The notes under the pieces: model-generated
Told to the model about the DNA's origin: nothing
The model's input: only the letters and a program-made list of their open reading frames with translations
Database searches by the model: none
DNA from: Chryseobacterium capnotolerans
GTDB taxonomy: Bacteria > Bacteroidota > Bacteroidia > Flavobacteriales > Weeksellaceae
Reading direction: 5' to 3'
Assembly: GCF_021278965.1 (NCBI RefSeq)
Contig: NZ_CP065589.1
Span: forward strand, 2,423,001-2,487,000
DNA length: 64,000 nt
Translations under genes and position numbers: made by a program
Shown: positions 36,233-45,827 of the stretch, piece after piece
Position numbering within the stretch: the first letter of the stretch is position 1
How the letters are laid out: every line of letters starts with the position of its first letter

Positions 36233-38188
36233 ATGAAGAAAATTACAACTTTTTTGATAGGACTTACTGCTCCATTCTATCTTGCCCAGCAGGCTGGTGA
36301 TCTGGTAAGCGCCGAAAAGAAATTGGATTTAACACCCCAGGGGGTTGTTAATTTCATTGCCAACAATCTTGGCGAACAAAATGCCCCTGACTTTGTAAGC
36401 TACCTCAATGGTTTCAATGTTGGTTTAAAAGGATATAAAATAACCTATTACACTAAAAATGAAAACAATGTTCTTGTCAAAGCAACAGGACTTCTGATGT
36501 ATCCTAATGTCAATATGAAGCTTTCCACCGTGGTTTCTGACCACGGAACTACTGACAGCAGGCACAATGTTCCTTCTAATTTTAAAGGAACTTTAACCGC
36601 CGGATTTGTCGTTGAACTTTCTTATGTACTCAACGGTTACATTTTAATGGCACCCGATTACGTAGGAATGGGAGACGGAGATGGCGTACATCCGTATGTA
36701 GACTATGCTACTGAGTCCGGAGCTACTATTGATTTTGTTACCGCAGCTAATAAAGCATTAGCTCAATTGGGAGTGAAACGCTATGATGAATATTTCTTAG
36801 CAGGTTATTCACAAGGTGCTCATGCCGCAATGTCAACCCTAAAAAGACTGAATGTATCCAATCCCGGCAATTTGAAATTTAAGTATGCCTATATGGGAGA
36901 CGGCCCTTATGATATGTCAGAAACCACATTAAAGAAAGGTGTTCTAGAAAAAGATATTTATCCGTTTACTTCTTTCCTTGCCAATGTTCTTCACAGCTGC
37001 AACAATACAGGATACAAAACATATACTAATGATATTTCGGAAGTTATTTCCGCAGAATATCTTGACAAATACAATTATCATGTGGTTCAGGATAATGGCG
37101 GTTTACTATGGGGACCATTTATATGGCGAAAACTGTTCACCACCAATTTTGTGAATGATGTCACCAATAACCCGAATCATAAATTCAGACAATGCCTGAA
37201 GCCTAAAGACGTGTACGACTGGTATAACAAAACTCCTATGACTCTTGGGCATTCTACCGTTGATCTTGCCATTCCGCCAGAGAACACATCCAAAACCATT
37301 GATGTACAGCGCGGTTATTATGCCTGGTGGGATTTGAGTAAATATAAATTAGATTCCTTCTACTGGGGGCCAATTGGTCACGTAGGTGGTATTGTTCCAT
37401 TTGTTTTGGCTTCCAATGCCAAATTCAATACTTTAAGAAGTGGCGGACTTTTCAATCAATGGGCTGCAGTGGGATCTATTTTTGGAAAACAGGCAACTGT
37501 ACCTTCATCAGAAACACCTGCTCTATTTTCTTCTCAGATAAAACCTGAACTTGGAAATATGCAGTTGATTGAAATCACTGATTTTAATAAAGAAAAGGCA
37601 AGCAGCAGATCTGCAACTGATCGAAGCTTATCTTCTTTAAAAGATGGTGTATATCTTTTGAAAGTATCGGAAAGTGATCAGGAAAAAATGCTTCCTTACA
37701 TTAAAAACACTCCTATAGAAGTAGCAGAAAATGAAATCATACAATCCGAAAACAATGCTATTCTAAAGTTAAAGATCAATGAGGATGAACTTTCAGCAGT
37801 TCATATTTTTGATGAAAATAAAAATCTGGCTAAAACCATTTCTAAAGATCTGTATCAGAAAAATGGAGGAATCACCTTGCAGGAACTGGATCCTCAGAAA
37901 TACACATTCGAGGTAGTTACATCCTACTATAACCTACAGTTCAGCAAGAATCTTGAAAACACCAGATTGGAAAACAGTACAGACATCTTTGCTCAGAACA
38001 AACAGATCAGAGCCAGAGCTAATCATAATATTAAAGATATCAGCATATACAGTATTTCCGGAGCTTTGATTCATCAACAGGAAGTCAACTCCCAGCAATT
38101 CGAATCGAGAAACATGGAACCTGGAGTTTATGTTGTGCAGATGACCCTTTCCAATGGGAAAACGATCAATAAAAAAGTTAAACTATAG
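36233..38188 (+). CDS. Secreted alpha/beta-hydrolase (lipase/esterase-like) with T9SS sorting domain
   Basis: About 651 residues from the ATG that yields the signal peptide MKKITTFLIGLTAPFYLAQQ; the in-frame ATG at 36170 adds 21 residues that would spoil it. The alpha/beta-hydrolase domain spans about 60-430, with nucleophile S193 in GYSQGAHAAM, an oxyanion-region SDHGTTDS and a late GPIGHVGG His. Residues 450-570 are a linker or beta domain. The last 70 residues, ISIYSISGALIHQQ and MEPGVYVVQMTLSNGKTINKKVKL, are a T9SS type A sorting tail. The substrate is probably an ester or lipid, by inference. Confidence 0.82.
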   Translation: MKKITTFLIGLTAPFYLAQQAGDLVSAEKKLDLTPQGVVNFIANNLGEQNAPDFVSYLNGFNVGLKGYKITYYTKNENNVLVKATGLLMYPNVNMKLSTVVSDHGTTDSRHNVPSNFKGTLTAGFVVELSYVLNGYILMAPDYVGMGDGDGVHPYVDYATESGATIDFVTAANKALAQLGVKRYDEYFLAGYSQGAHAAMSTLKRLNVSNPGNLKFKYAYMGDGPYDMSETTLKKGVLEKDIYPFTSFLANVLHSCNNTGYKTYTNDISEVISAEYLDKYNYHVVQDNGGLLWGPFIWRKLFTTNFVNDVTNNPNHKFRQCLKPKDVYDWYNKTPMTLGHSTVDLAIPPENTSKTIDVQRGYYAWWDLSKYKLDSFYWGPIGHVGGIVPFVLASNAKFNTLRSGGLFNQWAAVGSIFGKQATVPSSETPALFSSQIKPELGNMQLIEITDFNKEKASSRSATDRSLSSLKDGVYLLKVSESDQEKMLPYIKNTPIEVAENEIIQSENNAILKLKINEDELSAVHIFDENKNLAKTISKDLYQKNGGITLQELDPQKYTFEVVTSYYNLQFSKNLENTRLENSTDIFAQNKQIRARANHNIKDISIYSISGALIHQQEVNSQQFESRNMEPGVYVVQMTLSNGKTINKKVKL

Positions 38189-38227
38189 TATCAATCCTTT
38201 TTATATATCATTTTCAAGTTAATTTTG

Positions 38228-38253
38228 GCACTCCAGCAATGGGGTGCTTTTTT
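38228..38253 (+). terminator. Terminator of the secreted hydrolase gene
   Basis: Stem GCACTCC/GGGGTGC (one G-T pair), a 6-base loop and T6, about 40 bases after the stop codon. Confidence 0.7.
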
Positions 38254-38540
38254 CATGAAATAAATGATTTGTCTACAATGATTTTATATTTCGCAGATGT
38301 TTACAAAAATCTAAACCATTAACTTTTCTTATTTCATTTTCTTAAGGTATAAATTTTAACAAAGCTATTTTCTTCTTTCAAAAAAGATAACTCTAACAAT
38401 TAAAATTAGAAATAAAGTTTTGCAGCCTTCCGATGATATAAAATAGAACACTAATAAACAACCACATATAATAAAATGAGTCTAAATTTTAAAATCTAAA
38501 AATCATAAAACAATAAAATAAGTAAAATGATTTATGTCAA

Positions 38541-38563
38541 TTATTTTAAATTATTCTAAATAA
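38541..38563. promoter_or_regulatory. Fur-box-like palindrome upstream of the TonB operon
   Basis: A 23-base site whose right half is ATTCTAAATAA. The left half TTATTTTAAAT mirrors it at all but two of its eleven positions around a central T. This is the TTTAGAAT-n-ATTCTAAA type of symmetry that I recall as the flavobacterial Fur site. It lies 26 bases upstream of the -7 element of the TonB-dependent receptor gene, where a repressor would overlap the -33 region. Inference from sequence only. The rest of the 38189-38615 gap holds a terminator and AT-rich DNA. Confidence 0.45.
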
Positions 38564-38589
38564 AATTAGTAATCTTATCTAATGACTCC

Positions 38590-38597
38590 TACCTTTG
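38590..38597 (+). promoter_or_regulatory. -7 promoter element of the TonB receptor operon
   Basis: TACCTTTG, an exact TAnnTTTG match, lies 18 bases before the ATG at 38616. It overlaps the TTG codon at 38595, which argues against that TTG as the translation start. Confidence 0.55.
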
Positions 38598-38615
38598 CCG
38601 GAAGAAAAGTACCAG

Positions 38616-41411
38616 ATGGTAAGCAACGATCCACGATTCCCTATTAAAACACAAATTTTCACATTTTTAATTCTCTTCAGTGCATTTTCAACAGCACATT
38701 CACAGGAAAAAAAAGCAGTTATTTCATTTGAAGTAAAGAATACTCAGGCAGAACCCATCAAAGGTTCTGAAATAAAAATTTTATCTACTGATCATACCTA
38801 TTCAATATCTACTAATGATAAAGGCCTTGCAACAGCATCCATCAATCCTGGTCAATACACCATTGAGATCAAAAAAAACGGCATTATTGAATATATTGGT
38901 AAAATAATCATTACAAAACCTGAAATTTTTACCTTTTCGCTGGCTGACAAAATCAATTCCATTGAAGAAGTGATTATTACAGCTAAGGAAAGTAAAGGCT
39001 TCACCTCTTCTTCTGTTATCAGTCAGAAAGCCATGCAGCATTTACAGCCATCAAGCTTTACAGACCTTCTGGAGCTGCTTCCCGGAGGAAGATCCGGAGA
39101 TCCTGTACTTAATCAGATGAATAAGATCAGCCTTCGTGAAACAGGTAATCCAGGTAATGATTACAATACTTCAGCAATGGGAACTGCATTTTTAGTAGAT
39201 GGAGCTCCCTTAAATTCCAGTGCTAATCTTCAGTACACCTATGATTTTTTAGATAAATCCAATAATGGATTAAAAAGACGGCTTAACCTTACAAGCGGGG
39301 TCGATATGCGAAGTATCTCAACCGATCAGATTGAAAAAGTGGAGATTTTGCGCGGAATTCCTTCTGTCATCTACGGAAATCTTACCTCCGGAATTGTTAA
39401 AATCACCAATAAATCCGGATATACCCCATGGAAATCCAGGTTTAAAGCCGATGGTTACAGCAAACTTTTTGCAGTCAGTAAAGGATTTGAAGATAAAGAA
39501 CGAAATTTAAAAATCAATGCAGGAATTGACTATCTGAATGCAAAATCTGACCCAAGAGACAGACTTGAGAACTATAAAAGAATTACAGCCAATTTTGCTC
39601 TGGTTAAGGAAAAACAACAAAATCATGGTACATTCAGATGGCAGACCCATCTCAGCTATACAGGTTCATTGGACGGTTCTAAGACTGATCCTGACGTGGA
39701 TTTATCTCAACTCAACTCTTACGAAGTCAACAATCATCTTTTGAGCCTTTCCAATGTGTTCAATTATACCAAAAATAAACCTTCATTTTATCGATCTACA
39801 GAGATTCAGGCAACAATTAATCAAAGGTTTGACAAAATAAAACAGACCAAGTTTATCCAGCTGGAGAACGCAATGGCTTTTCCTCTTTCCCGAACTGAGG
39901 GCGAATATGACGGATATTATCCTCAAGCCCAATATATTTCGGATTATACTGTAGATGGTAAACCACTTGATATTTTTGTGAAAATGGTTAATAATTTCCA
40001 ATGGGATTTTAAAACCATAAAAAATGAAATCAATGCAGGATTCGACTGGCAACTAAGTAAAAACTGGGGTCAGGGACAATTATTTGATATTTATAAACCG
40101 ATAGATCCTAAAGCCACCTTCAGACCTCGCCCCTATCGTGATGTTCCGGCCTATTCTACTGCTGCCTTGTTTTTGGAAACCATCAGTACAAAAAATCTTG
40201 GCCAGCATCAACTTGCACTGTCATTAGGGTTAAGAGGAAACTCAATGTTGAATCTGCCCACTCAATTTACAATGAACGGAAAGGTCTACCTGGATCCCAG
40301 AATCAACTTGCAATGGAGTCTTCCTGAATTCAAACTGATGAATAAAAAAACTCAGATAGCATTGACATTGGGCTATGGTAAGCAGAGCTTATTCCCGGAT
40401 CTTAATCTTCTATATCCGGAACTGATTTATAAAGATATCCAGCAGCTCAATTATTTCCATTCTGATCCGAACTATAGAAGAGTGAATTATAAAACTCTGA
40501 TTTATAACCCTCAAAATCCGGAAATAGAACCTGCTATCAATGAAAAGTTTGAGGCAAGGATAGATTTCGGTATTGGACTTCATCAGCTGTCAGTGACTGT
40601 TTTTAAAGAAAAAATGCACAATGCATTCCGAACGATGAATGAATATGCAGGCTATCAATATAAAAAATATGACACCTCTGCTCTTAACCATGAGACAATA
40701 ACGTCCCCACCGGATGTTATCACACTCCCTTATCAGCTTATAACGGAGAACTTCATGTATTCTTCTCAGCGAAATGGAAGTAAAATAGATAAGGAAGGTG
40801 TAGAGTTTCAATATTCTTCCAATAGAATTCCTGTCATTAATACAAGATTTACTTTGAGCGGAGCATGGTTTCGTACTCAATATGGCAACAGCCTGCCTGT
40901 TTACAGAAGACCGGATATATTGATTAACGGCAGACCCTATCCTTATCTCGGATTGTATAATGGAATGGAGCCCAATTCTGTAAATGAAATCCTAAATACC
41001 AATCTGATGATGGATACCTACATCCCCAAATTAGATCTGATCTTCTCTACTTCCTTCCAGTTTTCCTGGTTTTCGATGAGAAAATTAGATCCTATGAACG
41101 GAACTCCAAGTCATTATGTAGATCAAAACGGCACTCTATTACCGTACAATCCTGATACAGCGAGAGGAACCATTCTTGAAAGGCTGATGATGATTCAGAA
41201 TGAAGACCGGTACAATGCCAACAGAAGGCCATTGGAAGCCAATGTTAACCTTAAAGTAACCAAAAGCTTTAGACACAAAACAGTTATTGTTTCCATGTTT
41301 GCCAATAGGCTTTTCAGCTATTATGCTCCTTACAGTGTAAATGGGATTACTATCAGCAGAAAAGGAGCGCACGATCCTTACTTCGGAATGGAAATCAATT
41401 TCAATTTATAA
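38616..41411 (+). CDS. TonB-dependent outer-membrane receptor
   Basis: About 931 residues from the ATG giving MVSNDPRFPIKTQIF and a signal peptide ending AHSQ. A carboxypeptidase-regulatory-like domain (about 25-110, SFEVKNTQAEPIKGSEIKIL) is followed by a plug (IEEVIITAKESKGF, LPGGRSGDP, VEILRGIPSVIYGNLTSGIVKITNKSG) and a barrel ending in GMEINFNL. It is not of the SusC type and has no SusD partner; instead it heads an operon with a DUF4876 lipoprotein, a DUF6850-like barrel and a di-heme peroxidase. A Fur-like site upstream suggests iron or another metal as cargo, by inference. Confidence 0.85.
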   Translation: MVSNDPRFPIKTQIFTFLILFSAFSTAHSQEKKAVISFEVKNTQAEPIKGSEIKILSTDHTYSISTNDKGLATASINPGQYTIEIKKNGIIEYIGKIIITKPEIFTFSLADKINSIEEVIITAKESKGFTSSSVISQKAMQHLQPSSFTDLLELLPGGRSGDPVLNQMNKISLRETGNPGNDYNTSAMGTAFLVDGAPLNSSANLQYTYDFLDKSNNGLKRRLNLTSGVDMRSISTDQIEKVEILRGIPSVIYGNLTSGIVKITNKSGYTPWKSRFKADGYSKLFAVSKGFEDKERNLKINAGIDYLNAKSDPRDRLENYKRITANFALVKEKQQNHGTFRWQTHLSYTGSLDGSKTDPDVDLSQLNSYEVNNHLLSLSNVFNYTKNKPSFYRSTEIQATINQRFDKIKQTKFIQLENAMAFPLSRTEGEYDGYYPQAQYISDYTVDGKPLDIFVKMVNNFQWDFKTIKNEINAGFDWQLSKNWGQGQLFDIYKPIDPKATFRPRPYRDVPAYSTAALFLETISTKNLGQHQLALSLGLRGNSMLNLPTQFTMNGKVYLDPRINLQWSLPEFKLMNKKTQIALTLGYGKQSLFPDLNLLYPELIYKDIQQLNYFHSDPNYRRVNYKTLIYNPQNPEIEPAINEKFEARIDFGIGLHQLSVTVFKEKMHNAFRTMNEYAGYQYKKYDTSALNHETITSPPDVITLPYQLITENFMYSSQRNGSKIDKEGVEFQYSSNRIPVINTRFTLSGAWFRTQYGNSLPVYRRPDILINGRPYPYLGLYNGMEPNSVNEILNTNLMMDTYIPKLDLIFSTSFQFSWFSMRKLDPMNGTPSHYVDQNGTLLPYNPDTARGTILERLMMIQNEDRYNANRRPLEANVNLKVTKSFRHKTVIVSMFANRLFSYYAPYSVNGITISRKGAHDPYFGMEINFNL

Positions 41412-41430
41412 CAATTTCAAACCCATAATT

Positions 41431-42651
41431 ATGTTAAAACAATTATTTAGAACACTATTACTCTTGTGTGCTGTATTAAGTCTTGCAGCATGTTCGTCAG
41501 ACTCTGACGCACCGGAAACACAGGCACAAACTACTTTAAACCTTGAACTGAAAGTCGTTCCGGAAGATATTCAGGTGAAAGAATACAAACATCTTACCGT
41601 TAATTTTAAAGAACTGAACACTGGCTTTACAGTTATTCAGGAACTTAAAAACACCAATTCTCTGAAAATAATTCTTCCTACAGGAACTTATAACATTACT
41701 GTAGAAGGAAGCATTGTTTATAATGATAACTCAGTGCTTACAGAGGGCAAAGTTGGTGGTGTTCAGACCGGAATGGTCATCAATGGTACTGAACAAAATA
41801 AAACCATCAATATATCACTTAAAGCCGGAAGCAGTGATCTGATTCTTGAAGAGGTTTTCTTTACAGGGACCAAAACACCACAGGGTGCCATGTATTTTGG
41901 TGACCAATACTTTAAAATTACCAACAATACAGATCAAACATTATATGCCGACGGAATGCTGCTCATACAGTCTGCTTTTATGACTAACGAAAAGCAAGAT
42001 TATAGCCCCAATATCATAGGATCAACATTTTCAGCCGGAGCAATCATCAGAATTCCTGGTAATGGAATGACTTATCCGGTACAGCCAGGCTCATCTATTA
42101 TCATTGCAGAAGATGCTATTAACCACAAAGAATTTAACCCATCTTCTACCAATCTTTCTCAGGCTAATTTCCAGATTTTCAAAGAAGATTCTGATGATAT
42201 TGATAATCCTGCCGTTCCTAAAATGCTGAATGTATTTGAAAAAATGGTTATTCACACCCAAGGATATTATGCTTATGCATTAGCACGTATGCCACAGGGA
42301 ATGACGAACGAAGCCCTAATCAGCCAAAATACATACACTTATACTTACAACCTTACTTTTGGAGGAGAGGTGTATCCCATGGACGGAACTGCTGTTAAGA
42401 TTCCAAATACATGGATTACAGATGCTGTTAACCTAAGTGTACAGGATTCTTTCCAATGGTTAGTGGCTTCCCCTTCTTTAGATATGGGATGGACTTCTGT
42501 AACTTCTTTCGACGGGGATTCTAATCGTTTTGGAAAAGCAGTCCGCAGAAAAGTGATTGGAAAAACAGCAGAGGGTAAGAATATCTTAAAAGACACTAAC
42601 AATTCTACTGCGGATTTTGAACATGGTGTAAAACCTTCATTATTCAACTAA
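41431..42651 (+). CDS. DUF4876 lipoprotein
   Basis: About 406 residues from the ATG giving MLKQLFRTLLLLCAVLSLAACSS, with lipobox LAAC. An upstream in-frame ATG lies inside the TonB receptor gene and is unlikely. An N-terminal Ig-like domain (about 35-140) precedes the DUF4876 region (VFFTGTKTPQGAMYFGDQYFKITNNTDQTLYADGML), which resembles lamin-tail-like beta-sandwich folds. The role is unknown; it probably works with the preceding receptor, like SusD-type surface lipoproteins. The next gene begins 1 base after its stop codon. Confidence 0.78.
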   Translation: MLKQLFRTLLLLCAVLSLAACSSDSDAPETQAQTTLNLELKVVPEDIQVKEYKHLTVNFKELNTGFTVIQELKNTNSLKIILPTGTYNITVEGSIVYNDNSVLTEGKVGGVQTGMVINGTEQNKTINISLKAGSSDLILEEVFFTGTKTPQGAMYFGDQYFKITNNTDQTLYADGMLLIQSAFMTNEKQDYSPNIIGSTFSAGAIIRIPGNGMTYPVQPGSSIIIAEDAINHKEFNPSSTNLSQANFQIFKEDSDDIDNPAVPKMLNVFEKMVIHTQGYYAYALARMPQGMTNEALISQNTYTYTYNLTFGGEVYPMDGTAVKIPNTWITDAVNLSVQDSFQWLVASPSLDMGWTSVTSFDGDSNRFGKAVRRKVIGKTAEGKNILKDTNNSTADFEHGVKPSLFN

Positions 42652-42652
42652 A

Positions 42653-44166
42653 ATGAAACATTTTCAGTCCATACTTATCCTGCCCGTTCTTTTCCTTAGC
42701 TCCGAAATGTATGCCCAGGACAATGATACTATCATGAAGAAAATTCATGAAGAGTATAGCTATGAAAGGATACTCAAAAATAACATCAACACCAACCCGG
42801 CCAATAGGTTAGGTTCAAGGAAATATCATATTACTGTTTTTAATATATTCACTCAAAACAATGATACTCCTAATGAAATACAGCAAAAGGGTAAAGGAAA
42901 AAATCTTTGGGGTGCAGAAACCCGTACCCATCAAATATTGGATCCAAAAACTGTGGTTTGGGGCGATGCTTCTTACTCACAGGGAAAAAACAAGCAGGTA
43001 GTATGGAATGAAAATGCTGATTATGATATCATCTATCCTTATGTAGCAGCCGACAGCGTAGGTGGTGACATGAAGTTTGAAAATTACAAATTTTCAGGAG
43101 GATATTCAAAGCAAATCAATTCATTTACTGTTGGAATTACAGGAAGCTACAAAGCAAGTTTAAGCTATCGCGACATTGATCCAAGGCCTAAGAATACCTC
43201 TGCTACCTTTTCATTGGCTCTTGGGGCAAACAAAATAATGTTTGGGAAGTTTAAAATCGGGGCTTATATAGAAGCTGAAAAGTATACCCAAAAGCACTAT
43301 CTAAGTTTTGTAAGTAATCAAGGGTTCCCCATGATTTACAATATGAACGGCCTGGGAAACTATAATGAACTACTTTCAGGGAAGCTTCGCGAGGCATATT
43401 ATGAAGGCTGGACTTATGGTGGTGGATTACAAATCTTCGAAGCAGAAAACAGATCATGGTATCTGACTGCCGGCATCAAAAAATTCAATCTTGATAAACT
43501 CCTGACCGAATATGCAGATCTTAATGCTTCCAACATTGATGAACAGCAATTTAATTTCTCATTAGGAAAGTTTTTTGAAACAGGCAGAATTTCCTGGGGA
43601 ATTTCTGCTGCCGGAAATCATACTCAAAGAAAAGGTACAGAGAATCTATTTCTCAATGATAATTCAAGGAATTATATACAGATTGGCTCTGCAGAAAAGT
43701 ACAATCATAAAGTAACAAATCTAGTTTTGAAAGGTCTTTTAGAAATGGAACATCGAAATGCAAAATCATCATTCGTTCCCTTCTTTGGACTGATTCAGGA
43801 AAAGGAAAAGTACAACAATCCTATTTCCACCATTGATTTAAGTAAACTTATATACGGAGCAGATTACCAATGGCTAAAAACATTCACAGACCAACTAGCT
43901 CTTTCTGTTTCTATGGGAATTTCTGTAACAGATTTCTATAAAAAGATTCAATCTTCAATACTCCCGGGAAGCCTGTCATTCAGCAGATGATACAAGAAAA
44001 CTACAACTATCAGTCTTCAGACTTCTGGCAAGCTAGGCTCGATATTAATTTTCATTTCAATGTTCCGGTTATTAAGAATGCTTATGTGGGAGGTAAAATG
44101 ATATACAGTAATTTCAAAAACGATAACAACATGCTTTTTGCAGCTACTATAGGAGGCATTTTTTAA
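42653..44166 (+). pseudogene. DUF6850-like outer-membrane beta-barrel protein, frameshifted as read
   Basis: An exported barrel protein; the signal peptide ends EMYAQ. Repeated amphipathic strands (VWGDASYSQGKNKQ, FSGGYSKQINSFTVGITGSY) indicate an outer-membrane barrel. As read it stops at 43990 after LPGSLSFSR. One extra base in CCCGGG (43963-43968) restores LPGKPVIQQMIQENYNYQ and continues to ATIGGIF at 44166, ending in Phe as barrels do, 504 residues. The family assignment (DUF6850, usually beside DUF4876) is from memory of this conserved gene order and is moderate. Unknown function, possibly channel or surface scaffold. Confidence 0.7.
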
Positions 44167-44176
44167 GTAAAAAAAC

Positions 44177-45313
44177 ATGAAATTTTCAGATATTAAATTA
44201 ATACTGCTGATAAGCGTAATTGCTCTATTTTGCATGCAGCATACTTTACGAACCTACACTACAGATTACGGAGAGGTAGCAGCACAATACAAAAAGCCTA
44301 TAGAATTTTGGCCTAAACCTTCGATAGATGCAGATGTAGATTGGAAAGAGTTTAAAGCCATAGAATGGGATTCCAATTATTATGAGACTCAGGAATTTCC
44401 TGAGGTAATGCTAGGAAAAAAGCTATTTTTTGATCCAAAATTATCTTCATCAAGCCAGGTTTCCTGCAGCAGCTGTCACAATCCTGAGTTGGGTTGGAGT
44501 GACGGACAGGAAGTTGCTCTTGGTAATGACCATTTATTGGGAAAAAGGAATACACAATCTCTTTATAACATTGCGGACAGAACTTCTTATTTCTGGGACG
44601 GAAGAGCTAAAACACTGGAAGAGCAGCTTGTTGGGCCAATCTCTGCTCACAATGAAATGAATATGAAGCCCGAAAAACTGGCCGGAAAACTTTCAAAGTA
44701 TAAAGAATACAGACAGCTTTTCAAGGAAGTGTATCACACAGATAAAATTACATTTGATCAAATCGCCAATTCGTTAGCTACCTTTCAGCGTACCATCAGA
44801 AGCCAGCCCAGCAAATTGGATAAATTCATCAAAGGAGATCACAAAGCAATGAGTGATAAGGAAATATATGGCATGCATCTGTTTCGTACCAAGGCAAGAT
44901 GTATGAACTGTCATTACGGTCAATATCTGACTGACGAATCATTTCACAACATAGGACTCACCTACTATCAGCGTGAATATGAAGACCTCGGACTTTATCA
45001 TATAACTAAAAACCCTAATGATGTAGGCAAATTTAAAACACCTTCTTTAAGAGATCTAAACTACACCGCCCCTTGGATGCACAACGGTTTAATGGATGAC
45101 CTTCATGGAGTTGTTAATTTGTACAATAGCGGAATGCAGATGATTAATCCAAGCCCGGAAGAAAAGAAAGCAGATCCCAACTTCCCGGTAACCGATCCAA
45201 GGATGAAACCATTACAGCTCAATAACCAGGAAATAGATGCTATTGTAGCTTTTCTGAAGAGTATGTCCGGGAGCTATTATAAAATGCCGCGTCCTGAAAT
45301 TCCAAGACAGTGA
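44177..45313 (+). CDS. Di-heme cytochrome c peroxidase/MauG-like protein
   Basis: A 378-residue exported protein with an N-terminal hydrophobic anchor. Two heme sites: CSSCH at 97-101 (SCSSCHNPELGWSDG) and CMNCH at about 239, plus RNTQSLYNIADRTSYFWDGRA, TPSLRDLNYTAPWMHNG and LYNSGM, all typical of CcpA/MauG enzymes. It is last in the TonB/DUF4876/DUF6850-like operon, 10 bases after the corrected barrel stop. It could oxidise a ligand or metal during uptake; H2O2 detoxification is the alternative. Compare the larger paralogue at 6177-8006. Confidence 0.88.
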   Translation: MKFSDIKLILLISVIALFCMQHTLRTYTTDYGEVAAQYKKPIEFWPKPSIDADVDWKEFKAIEWDSNYYETQEFPEVMLGKKLFFDPKLSSSSQVSCSSCHNPELGWSDGQEVALGNDHLLGKRNTQSLYNIADRTSYFWDGRAKTLEEQLVGPISAHNEMNMKPEKLAGKLSKYKEYRQLFKEVYHTDKITFDQIANSLATFQRTIRSQPSKLDKFIKGDHKAMSDKEIYGMHLFRTKARCMNCHYGQYLTDESFHNIGLTYYQREYEDLGLYHITKNPNDVGKFKTPSLRDLNYTAPWMHNGLMDDLHGVVNLYNSGMQMINPSPEEKKADPNFPVTDPRMKPLQLNNQEIDAIVAFLKSMSGSYYKMPRPEIPRQ

Positions 45314-45402
45314 ATTGAGCTGGAAGCTGGAAGAGGGAGGCTGGAAGTTACTGTTTCTCCAATAACCTTTGGAAATCATTTTAATCTATTAGTAGCCTAT
45401 AA

Positions 45403-45827
45403 CTTGATACTGATAAAATCGAGATACAGCTATATCCTTAACCTCAAGAACTTCCCTCTTCCTGCTTCCTTACTCTACTAAACCTTGCTTGATACTGATA
45501 AAATTGAGATACAGCTATATTCTTAACCTCAAGAACTTCCCTCTTCCTGCTTCCTTACTCTACTAAAACTTGCTTGATACTGATAAAATCGAGATACAGC
45601 TATATTCTTAACCTCAAGAACTTCCCTCTTCCTGCTTCCTTACTCTACTAAACCTTGCTTGATACTGATAAAATTGAGATACAGCTATATTCTTAACCTC
45701 AAGAACTTCCAGCTTCCAGCTTCCTTACTCTACTAAACCTTGCTTGATACTGATAAAATTGAGGTACAGCTATATCCTTAACCTCAAGAACTTCCCTCTT
45801 CCAGCCTCCATCTTCTTTCCTCTCTAA
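45403..45827. repeat. Five tandem copies of an 85-bp repeat
   Basis: Copies begin with CTTGATACTGATAAAAT at 45403, 45488, 45573, 45658 and 45743, exactly 85 bases apart. Most differ by only a few substitutions (C/T after TAAAAT, C/T in ATATCC/ATATTC, CCCTC/CCAGC). The fifth diverges over its last 25 bases and runs into the end of the patatin gene. A GGAAG-rich segment at 45319-45349 left of the array resembles the reverse complement of the CTTCC-rich part of each repeat. 85 is not a multiple of three and no frame stays open, so it is non-coding. It fills the gap between two convergent genes. Confidence 0.9.

Noticed and set aside
38595..38615. TTG start for the TonB receptor
   Set aside because: It overlaps the -7 element TACCTTTG; ATG 38616 gives a good signal peptide.
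44177..45313. Methylamine utilisation (MauG proper)
   Set aside because: The family is right but no mau genes are nearby, so a methylamine role is unsupported.
45403..45827. CRISPR array
   Set aside because: The units are directly adjacent 85-base copies with no unique spacers, and no cas gene is present.
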